Notes under the pieces: model-generated
The model's database searches: none
Told to the model about the DNA's origin: nothing
Seen by the model: only the letters and a program-made list of their open reading frames with translations
Position numbers and translations under genes: made by a program
Shown: piece by piece, positions 18,975 to 27,951 of the stretch
Numbering within the stretch: the first letter of the stretch is position 1
Layout: every line of letters starts with the position of its first letter
Source of the DNA: Rhodobacteraceae bacterium UBA6141
Lineage (GTDB): Bacteria; Pseudomonadota; Alphaproteobacteria; Rhodobacterales; Rhodobacteraceae
Direction of reading: 5' to 3'
DNA length: 49,446 nucleotides
NCBI GenBank assembly: GCA_002423245.1
Contig: DIVD01000051.1
Span: 1 to 49,446, forward strand

Positions 18975-20282
18975 TCAGCGTTTGATGTTCGTCGTCTCCT
19001 GCAACATCTCGTCCACCGTCTGGATCACCTTGGCGTTGGACGAATAGGCCCGCTGCGTCTGGATAAGCGAGGTCAACTCTCCGGCGACATCGGTGGTGGA
19101 CCCTTCGCGTGCATAGCCCACGACAGCGCCGGTGGGCCCGTCACCCGCGTCCCACAGGAAGAACGATCCCGAATCCGGCGAGACCTGGAAGGTCTGGTTG
19201 TTCAGCACCATCAAGCCGTTCGGATTTGGCACATCCACCAGCGGTATCTGATAGATCCTGCGGGTGAAGCCGGTGTCATAGGTCGCGGTGATGAAGCCGT
19301 TCTCGTCGGTCTCCACCGCCGTCAGGTTACCGACCGGCGAGCCGTCCTTGGTGATGGATGTCGGCGTGAAGCTGTCCGACAGCTGCGTCAGGCCATTGGT
19401 GTCGCCGATCTTGCCGATGGTCATCACCAGCGGGCCGCCCGCCACCGTCAAGTCCAGCTTGCCGGTCGCGCTGTCATAGGCGCCGCCCGACACCACGCTG
19501 ACCGAGGCGAGCGTGCCGCCCGATCCGCGGCTGTCGTCGAAGCTCAGCGTGTATTCCCCGATCACCGCGCCGGCCTGGGCCGAATCGCGGATCTCCATCG
19601 TCCAGGTGTTGGACGATCCGGCCGCCGGCACCACGGGCGTGAAGGTGATGTCCAGCGTTTCCGAGGTGCCGAGGTTCCCGAAATATTCCACCGACAGCGG
19701 CAGCGGGTCGCCGCTGGACCCGGTTTCCGTCTCGGTCGCGGGCAGGTTGACGCCGAGGCTCATCTGCGTCGTCGGATCGCCCGCGGTCTGATTGGCGTTG
19801 ATCACTACCGGCTGGAGCCCCGCCAGCGTGTCGCGCGGATAGGTGGCGATCGTGCCATCGGCATTTGCCGGCCAGCCTAGCAGCACCAGCCCCGAATTGG
19901 TCTTCAGCACCCCGTTGGCATCGGTGTGGAACGAGCCGGTGGAGGTCATCATCATCGGCTTGTCGCCGGTTGCGGTGTTCAGCGACACCTCGGTTGTGAC
20001 CGGCAGCATCCCGCGCCCCGAAATCGCGATGTCGAGCGCGTTGGAGGTGGAGACCAGCGGCCCCTGCTGGTCGATCAGGCGCGAGGACGTGGCCCGAACA
20101 CCGCCCGCCGAATAGGTGCCGGAGCCAGAGCTGCTGGTGATCACCAGGCTTTCGAAATCTGCCTCGGCGCGCTTGTAGCCGAAGGTGCTGGAGTTGGCGA
20201 TGTTGTCGGAAATGGTCGCGAGCCGGGTGGCATTGGCCGCGAGGCCGGCGACACCGGAATTCAGCGAGGAGGAAATGGACAT
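18975..20282 (-). CDS. flgE: Flagellar hook protein FlgE
   Basis: The 435-residue protein polymerises into the flagellar hook. The rod signature is present near the start (SGVAGLAANATRLATISDNIANSSTFGYKRAEADFES). A long Thr/Ser/Gly-rich middle region follows (about 120-330). The FlgE C-terminal helix is seen in DVAGELTSLIQTQRAYSSNAKVIQTVDEML. The ATG at 20282 places the rod motif at the N-terminus. A near-consensus CtrA box lies in the 81-base gap separating it from motB, so it may also have its own promoter. Confidence 0.95.
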   Translation of the reverse strand: MSISSSLNSGVAGLAANATRLATISDNIANSSTFGYKRAEADFESLVITSSSGSGTYSAGGVRATSSRLIDQQGPLVSTSNALDIAISGRGMLPVTTEVSLNTATGDKPMMMTSTGSFHTDANGVLKTNSGLVLLGWPANADGTIATYPRDTLAGLQPVVINANQTAGDPTTQMSLGVNLPATETETGSSGDPLPLSVEYFGNLGTSETLDITFTPVVPAAGSSNTWTMEIRDSAQAGAVIGEYTLSFDDSRGSGGTLASVSVVSGGAYDSATGKLDLTVAGGPLVMTIGKIGDTNGLTQLSDSFTPTSITKDGSPVGNLTAVETDENGFITATYDTGFTRRIYQIPLVDVPNPNGLMVLNNQTFQVSPDSGSFFLWDAGDGPTGAVVGYAREGSTTDVAGELTSLIQTQRAYSSNAKVIQTVDEMLQETTNIKR

Positions 20283-20342
20283 GCGGGTTAGCGCCTTTCT
20301 GCTGCTGCGTCCCTCGATGAGGCCACTCTGCCGCACTCCCGC

Positions 20343-20358
20343 TTAACATCCGGCTAAC
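20343..20358 (+). promoter_or_regulatory. CtrA-like box upstream of flgE
   Basis: Read on the plus strand the site is TTAA, seven bases, CTAAC. That differs by one base from the alphaproteobacterial CtrA consensus TTAA-N7-TTAAC. It lies about 60 bases before the flgE start. TTAA is rare in this G+C-rich window. The assignment is by motif only. Confidence 0.5.
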
Positions 20359-20363
20359 GCCGC

Positions 20364-21215
20364 CTAGATCCGGTTGGATCGCAGCAAGATCACCTCCACC
20401 CGGTTGTTGCGCACCGCCATCGGGTTGCGCACCGCCGGGATGCGGTCGGCAAAGCCGGTCACGCGCTGCACCCGCCGCGCCTCCAGCCCCGCCTCCTCGA
20501 TCAGACGCCGCAGCGCCTGCGCCCGCGCGGTGGACAGGTCCCATGCCGGATCCTTGCGCAGCACTTCGGGCTGCGCGGCAAGATAGCCCTGCACCGCCAG
20601 TTCGTTGTCCACCAGCCCGAACACCCGCGCGATCATCCCCGCCAGATCGCGCGTCACCGGCATCGGCTCGGCGCTGCCAGCGGCGAAGAGCGGTGCCTCC
20701 TGCTGGTCGAAGAACTCCACGATCAGCCCTTCGTCGGTCAGCCGGGTGACGATGTGGCGCGCGAGGTTCTGGGTCACCATGCTTTCGCCGCCAAAGCCCA
20801 GCAGCATGGATTGCATCTCTTCCATCTTGCGCTTTTCGGCCTCGGCGGCGGCATCCTCCTTCATCTCGGTGCCGGTCTGGCCGACCGCCTGCCGCTCCTC
20901 GGTCGGCTTGTGGTTGGAGGCGCCCGTGCCGTTCTGCGCGACCTCCTCCTCCGAGAACACGGAGTCGCCGCCAAAGGCGCCCTCGCCCCCGCCAGAGATC
21001 CGGTTGATCGGAATCGTCGGATTGAAATAATCCGCGAGCCCCTTGCGTTGCTTTTCCGTCGTTGCGTTCAACAGCCACATCAACAGGAAGAAGGCCATCA
21101 TGGCCGTCACGAAGTCGGCGTAAGCCACCTTCCATGCCCCGCCGTGGTGGCCCCCGCCAGCCACGACCTTCTTCCGCTTGATGATGACTGGTGCCGCGTT
21201 TCTGACCGCGCTCAT
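20364..21215 (-). CDS. motB: Flagellar motor stator protein MotB
   Basis: MotB anchors the proton-driven stator to peptidoglycan. The single transmembrane helix begins at about residue 30 with the plug-and-channel sequence AWKVAYADFVTAMMAFFLLMWLL, whose Asp (in YAD) is the proton-binding residue. The C-terminal OmpA/MotB peptidoglycan domain ends with TGFADRIPAVRN and RNNRVEVILLR. The linker contains an unusual Glu/Met-rich helix (about 115-145). I use the ATG at 21215. A GTG at 21227 would add four residues. motA is not in the window and must lie elsewhere. Confidence 0.94.
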   Translation of the reverse strand: MSAVRNAAPVIIKRKKVVAGGGHHGGAWKVAYADFVTAMMAFFLLMWLLNATTEKQRKGLADYFNPTIPINRISGGGEGAFGGDSVFSEEEVAQNGTGASNHKPTEERQAVGQTGTEMKEDAAAEAEKRKMEEMQSMLLGFGGESMVTQNLARHIVTRLTDEGLIVEFFDQQEAPLFAAGSAEPMPVTRDLAGMIARVFGLVDNELAVQGYLAAQPEVLRKDPAWDLSTARAQALRRLIEEAGLEARRVQRVTGFADRIPAVRNPMAVRNNRVEVILLRSNRI

Positions 21216-21261
21216 CCCGCCACCCACTTGTTCACCCGGGGGAAGCGATAACAGGGCGCGC

Positions 21262-21277
21262 TTACCCCCGGCTTAAC
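21262..21277 (+). promoter_or_regulatory. CtrA-like box upstream of motB
   Basis: The plus strand reads TTAC, seven bases, TTAAC, one mismatch from the CtrA consensus TTAA-N7-TTAAC. It lies about 50 bases before the motB start, at the head of the flagellar operon, a position where CtrA acts in other alphaproteobacteria. Confidence 0.55.
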
Positions 21278-21313
21278 CTGTGCAATTGCAGCTATTGCGC
21301 CGCTGCGAACGCG

Positions 21314-21350
21314 AAACCGCCGCGCGCCCCTTCAGGACCCGCGGCGGTTC
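21314..21350 (-). terminator. Hairpin terminator after the RND efflux genes
   Basis: A 10-bp perfect stem (AACCGCCGCG with CGCGGCGGTT) with a 15-base loop lies 19 bases after the pump stop codon. The minus-strand tail is only TTTCG, so the T-run is weak. It is a plausible end of the efflux transcript and separates it from the motB promoter. Confidence 0.5.
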
Positions 21351-21368
21351 GGCAGTGCTGCGTAGGGT

Positions 21369-24300
21369 TCAGGCGCGGCCCTGCGCCTCTGCCTCGTGCT
21401 GCAGCTTCGCCAGGGCAAACGACGCGTCAGAGCGCGAGATCAGCGTGTAGAACATCGGCACCACGAACAGCGTGAACATCGTGCCCATGATCAGCCCCGA
21501 GAAGATCACGATACCCATCGCCTGCCGGGCAGCGGCGCCCGCGCCCTCGGCCAGGATCAGCGGAACCACGGCCAGCGCCATCGCGGCGGTGGTCATCAGG
21601 ATCGGCCGCAGACGGGTCTTGGCCGCCGCGACGATCGCCTGCCGCTTGGTCAGCCCGTGATCCTCGCGCTGCTGGTTCGCGAACTCCACCAGCAAGATGC
21701 CGTGCTTGCTGATCAGCCCGATCAGCGTGATCAGCCCCACCTGCGTGTAGATGTTCAGCGTGCCCAGACCGAGGTTCAGCGGCAGGATCGCCCCGAAGAT
21801 CGACAGCGGCACCGACATCAGGATGATCAGCGGATCGCGGAAGCTTTCGAACTGCGCGGCCAGCACCAGATAGATCACCACCAGCGCCGCGGCAAAGGCG
21901 ATGATGATGGTGTTGCCCTGTGCCACCTCCAGCCGCGACTGGCCGGAATAGTCGATGAAGAAGCCGTCGGGCATCACCTCCTCGGCGGCGGCGACGATCT
22001 CTTGCAGGCCCTCGCCGGTGGACACGCCCGGCAGCGGCAGCGCGGTGATGGTGGCAGAGTTCAACTGGTTGAACTGCTCGATCGACGCCGCCGTGACCCC
22101 GGTGGAGACGTCGACCACCGACGACAGCGGCACCATCGCCCCGTCAGCGGCGCGCACGAAGAACTGCCCGAGGCTGGCCGGATTGTCGCGGTATTCGCGC
22201 GGCACCTGGGTGATGATGTCATAGCTGTTGGAATCGCGGTCGAACTGCGCGATCGCGCCGCCCCCGACCAGCAGCCCCAGCGTCGAGCCGATTTCCGATA
22301 CCGACACGTTCAGGCTCGCCGCCCGCTCGCGGTCGATCGTCACCGTCGCCTGCGGCGCATCGAAGGCCAGCGAGTTCTGCACCACGATGAACCGCCCGCT
22401 TGCCTGCGCCTTGGCCTTGATTTCCTCGGCGACCTCCACCACCCGTTCGGGCGAGTGGATCGACTGGATCACTACCGAGATCGGCAGCCCGCCCCCGGTG
22501 CCCGGCAGCGTCGGCGGCGCGAAGACGAAGCCCTGAACCCCGGCAACGCCGTCCAGGCTGGCCTGAATCTCGGTCTGCACCTCGGCCTGGCTGCGCTCGC
22601 GGTCGGCCCAGTCATCCAGCACCCAGACGAAGATGCCGGTATTGTCCTGCCCGCCGAAGCCCGCGATCGAGAAGTGGGTCTTCACCTCGGGCACCTCGGA
22701 GGCCATGCCCGCGATCTGGCTGGTATAGAGCGAGGTATATTCCTTGGTCGCGTAGCGCGGGCCGTTCAGGAAGGCAAACATCGCGCCCTGGTCTTCATCG
22801 GGCGCAAGTTCGGTGGGTGTCTTGGTGAACATGAACCCGGTCACGCCCACCAGCGCCACGACCATCAGCAGGGTGACAGGCCGGTAGTCGAGCGACGAGG
22901 ACACCCGCCGTTCATACCAGTTGGCAACCCGGTCCGAAGTCCCGTCCACGATCCGCTGGAACCGGCTGGTCTGCCCGTGCTTCAGCAAAAGCGCGGACAT
23001 CATCGGCGTGATCGTCAGCGCGATGATCCCCGACAGGATAACCGATCCGGCCAGCGTGAAGGCGAATTCCGTGAACAGCGCCCCGGTCAGCCCGCCGGTG
23101 AATGCCAGCGGCGCCAGCACGGCGGCCAGCGTGATCGTCATCGCGATGACCGGGCCGGTGATCTCTTTCATGCCCTTGATCGCGGCCGCCTGCGGCGGCA
23201 TCCCGTCCTCGATATGGCGGTGGATGTTTTCCACCACCACGATGGCATCATCCACCACCAGCCCGATCGCCAGCACCATCGCCAGCAGCGACAGAAGGTT
23301 GATCGAATAGCCGAGCGCCATCAGCACCGCGCCGACCCCGATCAGCGACAGCGGGATCGTCACGATCGGCATCAGCACCGACCGGAACGAGCCAAGGAAC
23401 AGCAAGATCACCACCACCACGATGGCGACGGCCTCTCCGATCGTCTTGAACACCTCGTCGATGGAGGCGCTGATCGTCTCGGTCGAATCGTAGACCGACT
23501 CGATGGTCATGCCCTCGGGCAGCGTTTCGTTGATCAGCGGCAGCTCTTCCAGCACGGCGGCTGCGGTATCCAGCGGGTTGGCGGAGGGCGTCGGAAACAC
23601 GCCGATGAAGGTGCCCGCCTGGCCGTTGAAGCTCACGACCTCCGCCCCTTCCTCCGAGGCAAGCTCGATCTCGGCCACGTCGCGCAGCCGCACCACCTCG
23701 TTGCCGCTGCCCTTCAGCGGCAGCGCGCCAAAGGCCTCGGGCGTCTGCAGGGTGGAGCGCAGGGTGATCGCGTAGGCGAAGAACTCGTTCTCGATCTTGC
23801 CCGGCGCGGCGAGGAAGTTCGAGGCCCGGATCGCCGCCGCGACCTCGGAGGCGGTCACGCCCCGCGCCGCCAGCTTCAGCGGGTCGATCCAGACCCGCAT
23901 CGCGTAGTTCGCGGCACCGAGCACCTGGATCTCTGCCACGCCCTCGATGGTGGACATGCGCGGGCGGATCACCCGTTCCAGATATTCCGTCAACTGCTCG
24001 GGGGTCATGTTGGGGTTGAGCGCCACCAGATACATCAGCGCGAACTGCTGGCCGGTGCCCTTCACGATCACCGGGTCCTCCGCTTCGCCGGGCAGTTCGC
24101 CGCGCACCGCCTGCACCTTCGACAGCACGTCGGTCAGCGCCACATCCGGATCCGCCCCCAGCTGCATGCGCACCGACACGACCGAGGCAGAGGGCCTGGA
24201 CTGGCTGCTGACATAGTCGATGTTCTCGGTCGTCGCGACCGAGGCCGCGATCGGCGCGGTCACGAAGCCCTGGATCAGGTCCGACGAGGCGCCGGGATAG

Positions 24301-24449
24301 ATCGTGGTGATGGTCACCACGGTTTCCTCGACCTCGGGATACTGCCGCACCGGCAGGTTCAGAATCCCCTGGAACCCCAGCAGCAGGATGAAGGACGCAA
24401 GCACCGTGGACAGCACGGGCCGCCGGATGAAGATCTCGGAAAAGTTCAC
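21369..24449 (-). CDS. RND efflux transporter, HAE1-type inner-membrane pump
   Basis: This 1026-residue AcrB/MexB-like proton antiporter is the pump of a tripartite drug or solvent efflux system. The N-terminus FSEIFIRRPVLSTVLASF is typical, followed by the first periplasmic porter domain. The proton-relay Asp pair lies in GLVVDDAIVVVENI, near residue 410. The second half contains RPVTLLMVVALVG, LGLGTLNIYTQVGLITLIGLISKHGILLVEFANQ and the last helices. The GTG at 24449 is used because upstream sequence in this frame is antisense-like. It starts ten bases after the adaptor gene. The outer-membrane channel is not encoded here, so a separate TolC must be used. Confidence 0.96.
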   Translation of the reverse strand: MNFSEIFIRRPVLSTVLASFILLLGFQGILNLPVRQYPEVEETVVTITTIYPGASSDLIQGFVTAPIAASVATTENIDYVSSQSRPSASVVSVRMQLGADPDVALTDVLSKVQAVRGELPGEAEDPVIVKGTGQQFALMYLVALNPNMTPEQLTEYLERVIRPRMSTIEGVAEIQVLGAANYAMRVWIDPLKLAARGVTASEVAAAIRASNFLAAPGKIENEFFAYAITLRSTLQTPEAFGALPLKGSGNEVVRLRDVAEIELASEEGAEVVSFNGQAGTFIGVFPTPSANPLDTAAAVLEELPLINETLPEGMTIESVYDSTETISASIDEVFKTIGEAVAIVVVVILLFLGSFRSVLMPIVTIPLSLIGVGAVLMALGYSINLLSLLAMVLAIGLVVDDAIVVVENIHRHIEDGMPPQAAAIKGMKEITGPVIAMTITLAAVLAPLAFTGGLTGALFTEFAFTLAGSVILSGIIALTITPMMSALLLKHGQTSRFQRIVDGTSDRVANWYERRVSSSLDYRPVTLLMVVALVGVTGFMFTKTPTELAPDEDQGAMFAFLNGPRYATKEYTSLYTSQIAGMASEVPEVKTHFSIAGFGGQDNTGIFVWVLDDWADRERSQAEVQTEIQASLDGVAGVQGFVFAPPTLPGTGGGLPISVVIQSIHSPERVVEVAEEIKAKAQASGRFIVVQNSLAFDAPQATVTIDRERAASLNVSVSEIGSTLGLLVGGGAIAQFDRDSNSYDIITQVPREYRDNPASLGQFFVRAADGAMVPLSSVVDVSTGVTAASIEQFNQLNSATITALPLPGVSTGEGLQEIVAAAEEVMPDGFFIDYSGQSRLEVAQGNTIIIAFAAALVVIYLVLAAQFESFRDPLIILMSVPLSIFGAILPLNLGLGTLNIYTQVGLITLIGLISKHGILLVEFANQQREDHGLTKRQAIVAAAKTRLRPILMTTAAMALAVVPLILAEGAGAAARQAMGIVIFSGLIMGTMFTLFVVPMFYTLISRSDASFALAKLQHEAEAQGRA

Positions 24450-24459
24450 CGCCCCGCCC

Positions 24460-25686
24460 TCACTCGGTTGCCGCAGGGGCCGGCGCTTCGCCCGCCTTGC
24501 CCGGATCTGCCGCCGCGTCGGGCACTGCCGCCGCCTCGGCCTCTGCTGCTGCCTCGGCCTCTGCCGCGGCCTGCTCGCCCGGCGCGGGCTCGACGCTCCG
24601 GACGGGTGCCACCTCATTGTCGATGGTCACGGCGGCATTCCCGCTCAGCCGGTTCTGCCCGGCATTGACCACGCGGTCCCCCGGCTCCACGCCCTCGACG
24701 ATCTCGACCACGTTGCCCGCCCGGCGCCCGAGCGTGACGAACACCTGCTCGACCCGCTCGGGTTCGCCCTCCGCCTCGGCGGGGCGCACGATATAGACGG
24801 AATCGCCATAGAGGGTGGAACTGACGGTCGTCTGCGGCAGCGCGATCACGCCTTCCTCGGGCGGAAGCTCGACGCGCACCCGCATGAACTGGCCGGGGGT
24901 GATCCGGCCCCCGGGGTTCTCGACCTCGGCCCGTACCGTCACCAGGCGCGAGTTCGGGTCGATCCGCGGCTCGATGCCGGCGATCTCGCCCCTTGCGGTC
25001 ACGCCGCCCACCTCGGAGGACATCGTCACCGGCATCCCGATCTTCACGATCCCCGATTCCTGTTCCGGCAGCGAGAAATCGACGCGCATGTGGTCCAGAT
25101 CCTGCAAGGTCGCATAGACCGTGCCCGGCGTGACGTACTGGCCCGCCTCGATCCGCGGAATCCCGATGATCCCGTTGAAGGGTGCGACGGACTGCTTCTG
25201 CTCCAGAACCGCGCGCAGGCGCTGCACGCGGCTGCGCGCCTCGGTCGCGGTCGCCTCTGCGGTATCGAGCGTGTTGGCCGTGCTCACGCCGCGCTCCCGC
25301 AGGGTGCGGCTGCGTGCCAGTTCGGTCTCGGCCAGTTCCTGCGCGGCAATCGCGGCGGCAAGGTCCGCCTGCTCCATCCGGTCGTCGATCTGCACCAGTT
25401 GATCGCCGGCGCTGACATGATCGTTCGGCGCAAACAGTATCTCGCGCACCACGCCCGCGGCCTCGACCGACAGGTCAACCCCCTGCGCGGCCAGCGCCGT
25501 TCCCACCGCATCCAGCCCCGGCCTCCAGTTCGTCGCTTCGGCCACCGTCACCGAGACGGCCACCGGCGGCGGCGTCCTGCCGGCAAAGAACTCCGAGATC
25601 ATCCTGTCGCGGAACAGGTTGAACCCGACGATCCCGGCCACGATCAGCCCAAGCAGGATCACGGCGATGATGAGGCGCTTTACCAT
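24460..25686 (-). CDS. RND efflux periplasmic adaptor (membrane fusion protein)
   Basis: The 408-residue adaptor has a single N-terminal membrane anchor (residues 1-22), the lipoyl/barrel-sandwich half motif (VEAAGVVREILFAPNDHVSAGDQL), a short alpha-helical hairpin with AELARSRTLRERGV-type repeats, and the second half motif around APFNGIIGIPRIEAGQYV. A beta-barrel and a membrane-proximal domain follow. The C-terminal 40 residues are an Ala/Glu low-complexity tail, built from near-repeated codons. It bridges the pump and an outer-membrane channel. It is the first gene of the operon and faces the TetR-type regulator. Confidence 0.95.
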   Translation of the reverse strand: MVKRLIIAVILLGLIVAGIVGFNLFRDRMISEFFAGRTPPPVAVSVTVAEATNWRPGLDAVGTALAAQGVDLSVEAAGVVREILFAPNDHVSAGDQLVQIDDRMEQADLAAAIAAQELAETELARSRTLRERGVSTANTLDTAEATATEARSRVQRLRAVLEQKQSVAPFNGIIGIPRIEAGQYVTPGTVYATLQDLDHMRVDFSLPEQESGIVKIGMPVTMSSEVGGVTARGEIAGIEPRIDPNSRLVTVRAEVENPGGRITPGQFMRVRVELPPEEGVIALPQTTVSSTLYGDSVYIVRPAEAEGEPERVEQVFVTLGRRAGNVVEIVEGVEPGDRVVNAGQNRLSGNAAVTIDNEVAPVRSVEPAPGEQAAAEAEAAAEAEAAAVPDAAADPGKAGEAPAPAATE

Positions 25687-25758
25687 TCTATTCTCCTGGG
25701 GGGGCGGGCGGGGAAAGGGTCTCGCAGGATCAATCTTTCATTTGCGCGGCAAGTCCTG

Positions 25759-25774
25759 TACCGTCCGGACGGTA
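25759..25774. promoter_or_regulatory. Palindromic operator between RND operon and TetR gene
   Basis: TACCGTCCGGACGGTA is a perfect 16-base inverted repeat in the 113-base divergent spacer. On the minus strand a TTGACT sequence lies immediately upstream, so the palindrome would occupy the spacer of the efflux promoter. That is the classic site for TetR-type repression of both genes. Confidence 0.8.
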
Positions 25775-25799
25775 AAGTCAACCGGGGAGGATGACTTCA

Positions 25800-26366
25800 G
25801 TGACCAGCCCGCGCATCCGTAACCCGGCCGCAACACGGCAGCGCCTGCTGGATGCTGCCGGGGATATAGCCTTCGAGGAGGGGGCGTCCAGCCTGTCGCT
25901 CGACGCGGTGGCAGCGCGCGCCGGCGTGTCCAAGGGGGGGCTGCTCTATCACTTCCCCAGCAAGAACGCACTGTTGCGGGCGATGGTCGCGGAACATGTC
26001 GCCCGGCTCCGCGCAGAGCTCGAATCGCGCGCGCCCGGCGCATTGACCGGCGAGGCGACAGCCCTGCCCGCGGCCTGCTGCTTTCTCGAGGTGCTGCGCG
26101 ATGAAATGTGCAGCCCGCCCGCCGGCGCCTCGGGCATCTTCGCGGCGATGCTGGAGGATCCGGCGTTCATGGAACCCGTGCTCGGCTTTCGCGAGGATCT
26201 GCGCGCCCTCTTCACCCGCTGCCCGGATCCGCGCATCGGCGCCATCGTGTTCCTTGCCTGCCAGGGGCTGATGCACGAGAAGCTTACCGACAGCCGCTGC
26301 CCGCCCGACCGCAATCTTGCGCTGCTGGGCGATCTTGCCGCGCTGCTGAAGGGCGAGCCTCTCTGA
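25800..26366 (+). CDS. TetR-family regulator, probable repressor of the RND operon
   Basis: A 188-residue TetR regulator. The N-terminal domain (about residues 9-55) reads RQRLLDAAGDIAFEEGASSLSLDAVAARAGVSKGGLLYHFPSKNAL, a clear helix-turn-helix. The C-terminal ligand domain is of the TetR_C_37 kind and contains several cysteines. The in-frame ATG at 25791 touches the GGGGAGG ribosome site with no spacer, while the GTG at 25800 sits nine bases away and is preferred. Placement across the palindrome from the efflux genes indicates auto- and efflux control. The inducer is unknown. Confidence 0.9.
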   Translation: MTSPRIRNPAATRQRLLDAAGDIAFEEGASSLSLDAVAARAGVSKGGLLYHFPSKNALLRAMVAEHVARLRAELESRAPGALTGEATALPAACCFLEVLRDEMCSPPAGASGIFAAMLEDPAFMEPVLGFREDLRALFTRCPDPRIGAIVFLACQGLMHEKLTDSRCPPDRNLALLGDLAALLKGEPL

Positions 26367-26369
26367 CGC

Positions 26370-27353
26370 TCAGGGAATGAGCACCGTCGAGCCGGTGGTG
26401 CGCCGGCCTTCCAGCCCGTCATGCGCCTCGCCCGCCTCGGTCAGCGGCAGGCTGCGGTCGATGCGAATGGCGATCCTGCCCGACCGGATCTTCCCGAACA
26501 GCTCTTCCGACGCCTGCAGCAGCCAGTCGCGCCGCGCGACATGGTGGAACAGCGTCGGCCGCGTCAGCCGCAGCGAGCCGCGGGCCAGGTCCGCCACCCG
26601 CAACTGGTCCGGCGCGCCGGACGACTGGCCAAAGCTGACCAGCGTGCCGAAGGTTTCCAGCAGGTCGAGCGAGCCCATGATCGTGTCGGCCCCCACGCTG
26701 TCATAGACCGCGGCCAGGCCCTTGCCTCCGGTCAGCGCCCGCACCTCGGCCACGAAGTCCTGCGCGCGATAGTCGATCACCGCGTCATAGCCGTTCTGCC
26801 GCGCCAGCGCGCATTTCTCCGGCCCGCCGGCGGTGCCGATGGCGCGCACGCCCTTGGCCGCCAGCCATTGCCCGGCGATCAGCCCCACGCCCCCCGCCGC
26901 CGCATGGAACAGCACGCTCTGCCCCGCCTGCACGGGGAAGGAGTGGTGCAGCAGGTAATGCGCCGTCAGACCCTTGAGCATCACCGCCGCCGCGATCTCG
27001 TCGGGGATATCCTCCGGCAGCGGCACCAGCAGCGCGGCATCCAGCAGCCGGTGCGTGGCATAGGCCCCGTTCGGCGAGGTGTAGGCGACGCGCTGGCCCG
27101 GCGCGAAGCCGGTCACGCCCGCGCCCACCGCCTCGACGATGCCCGCGCCTTCCGAGCCGGTGACAAGATCCGCCTCCACCGGCCATGGATAGCTGCCGCT
27201 GCGATAATAGACGTCGATGAAGTTCACCCCCACCGCGGTATGCCGGATGCGCACCTGTCCGGGGCCCGGCTCCGGCAGTTCGATCGCGACCTTGTGGAAC
27301 ATGTCGCTGCCCCCCGGCTTGCGGACGGCGATGGCATAGGCGGTATCGCTCAT
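26370..27353 (-). CDS. NADPH:quinone reductase (zeta-crystallin/QorA type)
   Basis: This 327-residue medium-chain reductase lacks the catalytic zinc cysteines, as QorA does. Visible motifs are GVNFIDVYYRSGSYP, the GSEGAGIVEAVGAGVTGF segment, AAAVMLKGLTAHYLL, and the NADPH-binding HAAAGGVGLIAGQW (about residues 146-160). The C-terminus ends in EGRRTTGSTVLIP. It would reduce quinones or other electrophiles by one electron. The start overlaps the stop of the AhpD-like gene. It ends three bases after the convergent TetR gene. Confidence 0.93.
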   Translation of the reverse strand: MSDTAYAIAVRKPGGSDMFHKVAIELPEPGPGQVRIRHTAVGVNFIDVYYRSGSYPWPVEADLVTGSEGAGIVEAVGAGVTGFAPGQRVAYTSPNGAYATHRLLDAALLVPLPEDIPDEIAAAVMLKGLTAHYLLHHSFPVQAGQSVLFHAAAGGVGLIAGQWLAAKGVRAIGTAGGPEKCALARQNGYDAVIDYRAQDFVAEVRALTGGKGLAAVYDSVGADTIMGSLDLLETFGTLVSFGQSSGAPDQLRVADLARGSLRLTRPTLFHHVARRDWLLQASEELFGKIRSGRIAIRIDRSLPLTEAGEAHDGLEGRRTTGSTVLIP

Positions 27354-27778
27354 GGGTCGGTCTTTCCGTGGATATGGCTGGATTGCAGGAACTCGGCATC
27401 CACCGGCGGGCGGATGGCGTTGGCAAGGTGGTTGGTCTTGCCGGCAAGCGCCAGGACGCGGAACAGGTCGGCCTGTTCGGCCGGCGTCATCCCCTTGGCG
27501 CGCGCCGCCGCCAGATGCGAATGGGCGCAGTAATCGCAGGCGTTCGCCGCCGAGACCGCCGCATAGATCATCTCCTTCACCTTCGGGTCCAGCGCCGAGG
27601 GCGTGGCCATCACCGCCTTCACCTCTGCCCAGGTCTGCGCCAGCAGATCCGCGTCGAAGGCGAGGTAGCGCCAGAAATTGTTGATGAAGGTGCTGCCCCG
27701 CGTCGCGCGGATATCGTCGAAGACCGCGCGGACGCGGGGGTCGGCCTCGGGATCGGCGGGCGGGCTGACCGTGGGCAT
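27350..27778 (-). CDS. Carboxymuconolactone decarboxylase family (AhpD-like) protein
   Basis: A 142-residue CMD-family protein with the redox-active ANACDYCAHSH motif (C-x2-C with the following His), as in AhpD-like alkylhydroperoxidases. The preceding helix (KVKEMIYAAVSAA) and RAKGMTPAEQADLF tail are usual. It may reduce peroxides or act on an organic substrate. Its overlap with the quinone reductase points to a shared oxidative or electrophile response. The ATG at 27778 has AGGA before it. A longer frame upstream runs into tRNA-Lys sequence and is spurious. Confidence 0.9.
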   Translation of the reverse strand: MPTVSPPADPEADPRVRAVFDDIRATRGSTFINNFWRYLAFDADLLAQTWAEVKAVMATPSALDPKVKEMIYAAVSAANACDYCAHSHLAAARAKGMTPAEQADLFRVLALAGKTNHLANAIRPPVDAEFLQSSHIHGKTDP

Positions 27779-27874
27779 GGCATCCTCCTGTGCATGACAC
27801 GCGCCGACAATGGCAGCCGTGCCGCGCGCGTCAAGAAGGGTGCCGCGCCGCGCTGTGCCTGATCTGTCCGGGAC

Positions 27875-27951
27875 TGGTGAGCGGGGAGGGATTCGAACCC
27901 TCGACCCCATGATTAAAAGTCACGTGCTCTAACCAACTGAGCTACCCGCCC
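27875..27951 (-). tRNA. tRNA-Lys(UUU), CCA encoded
   Basis: A complete cloverleaf reads on the minus strand. The 7-bp acceptor GGGCGGG/CCCGCTC has one G-U pair. The D arm is TAGCTCAGTTGGTTAGAGC. The anticodon loop CTTTTAA gives anticodon TTT at 27915-27917. The T arm is GAGGG-TTCGAAT-CCCTC. Discriminator A and a genomically encoded CCA follow. The first tRNA base is 27951. Confidence 0.97.

Noticed and set aside
21396..24668. A 1090-codon open frame antisense to the RND pump
   Set aside because: It is rich in Arg, His, Gln and Asp with no domain signal, while the opposite strand has a clear full-length RND transporter.
27779..27910. N-terminal extension of the AhpD-like gene into the tRNA-Lys
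   Set aside because: The extra codons are the tRNA sequence itself; the ATG at 27778 has a ribosome site and the family-like start.
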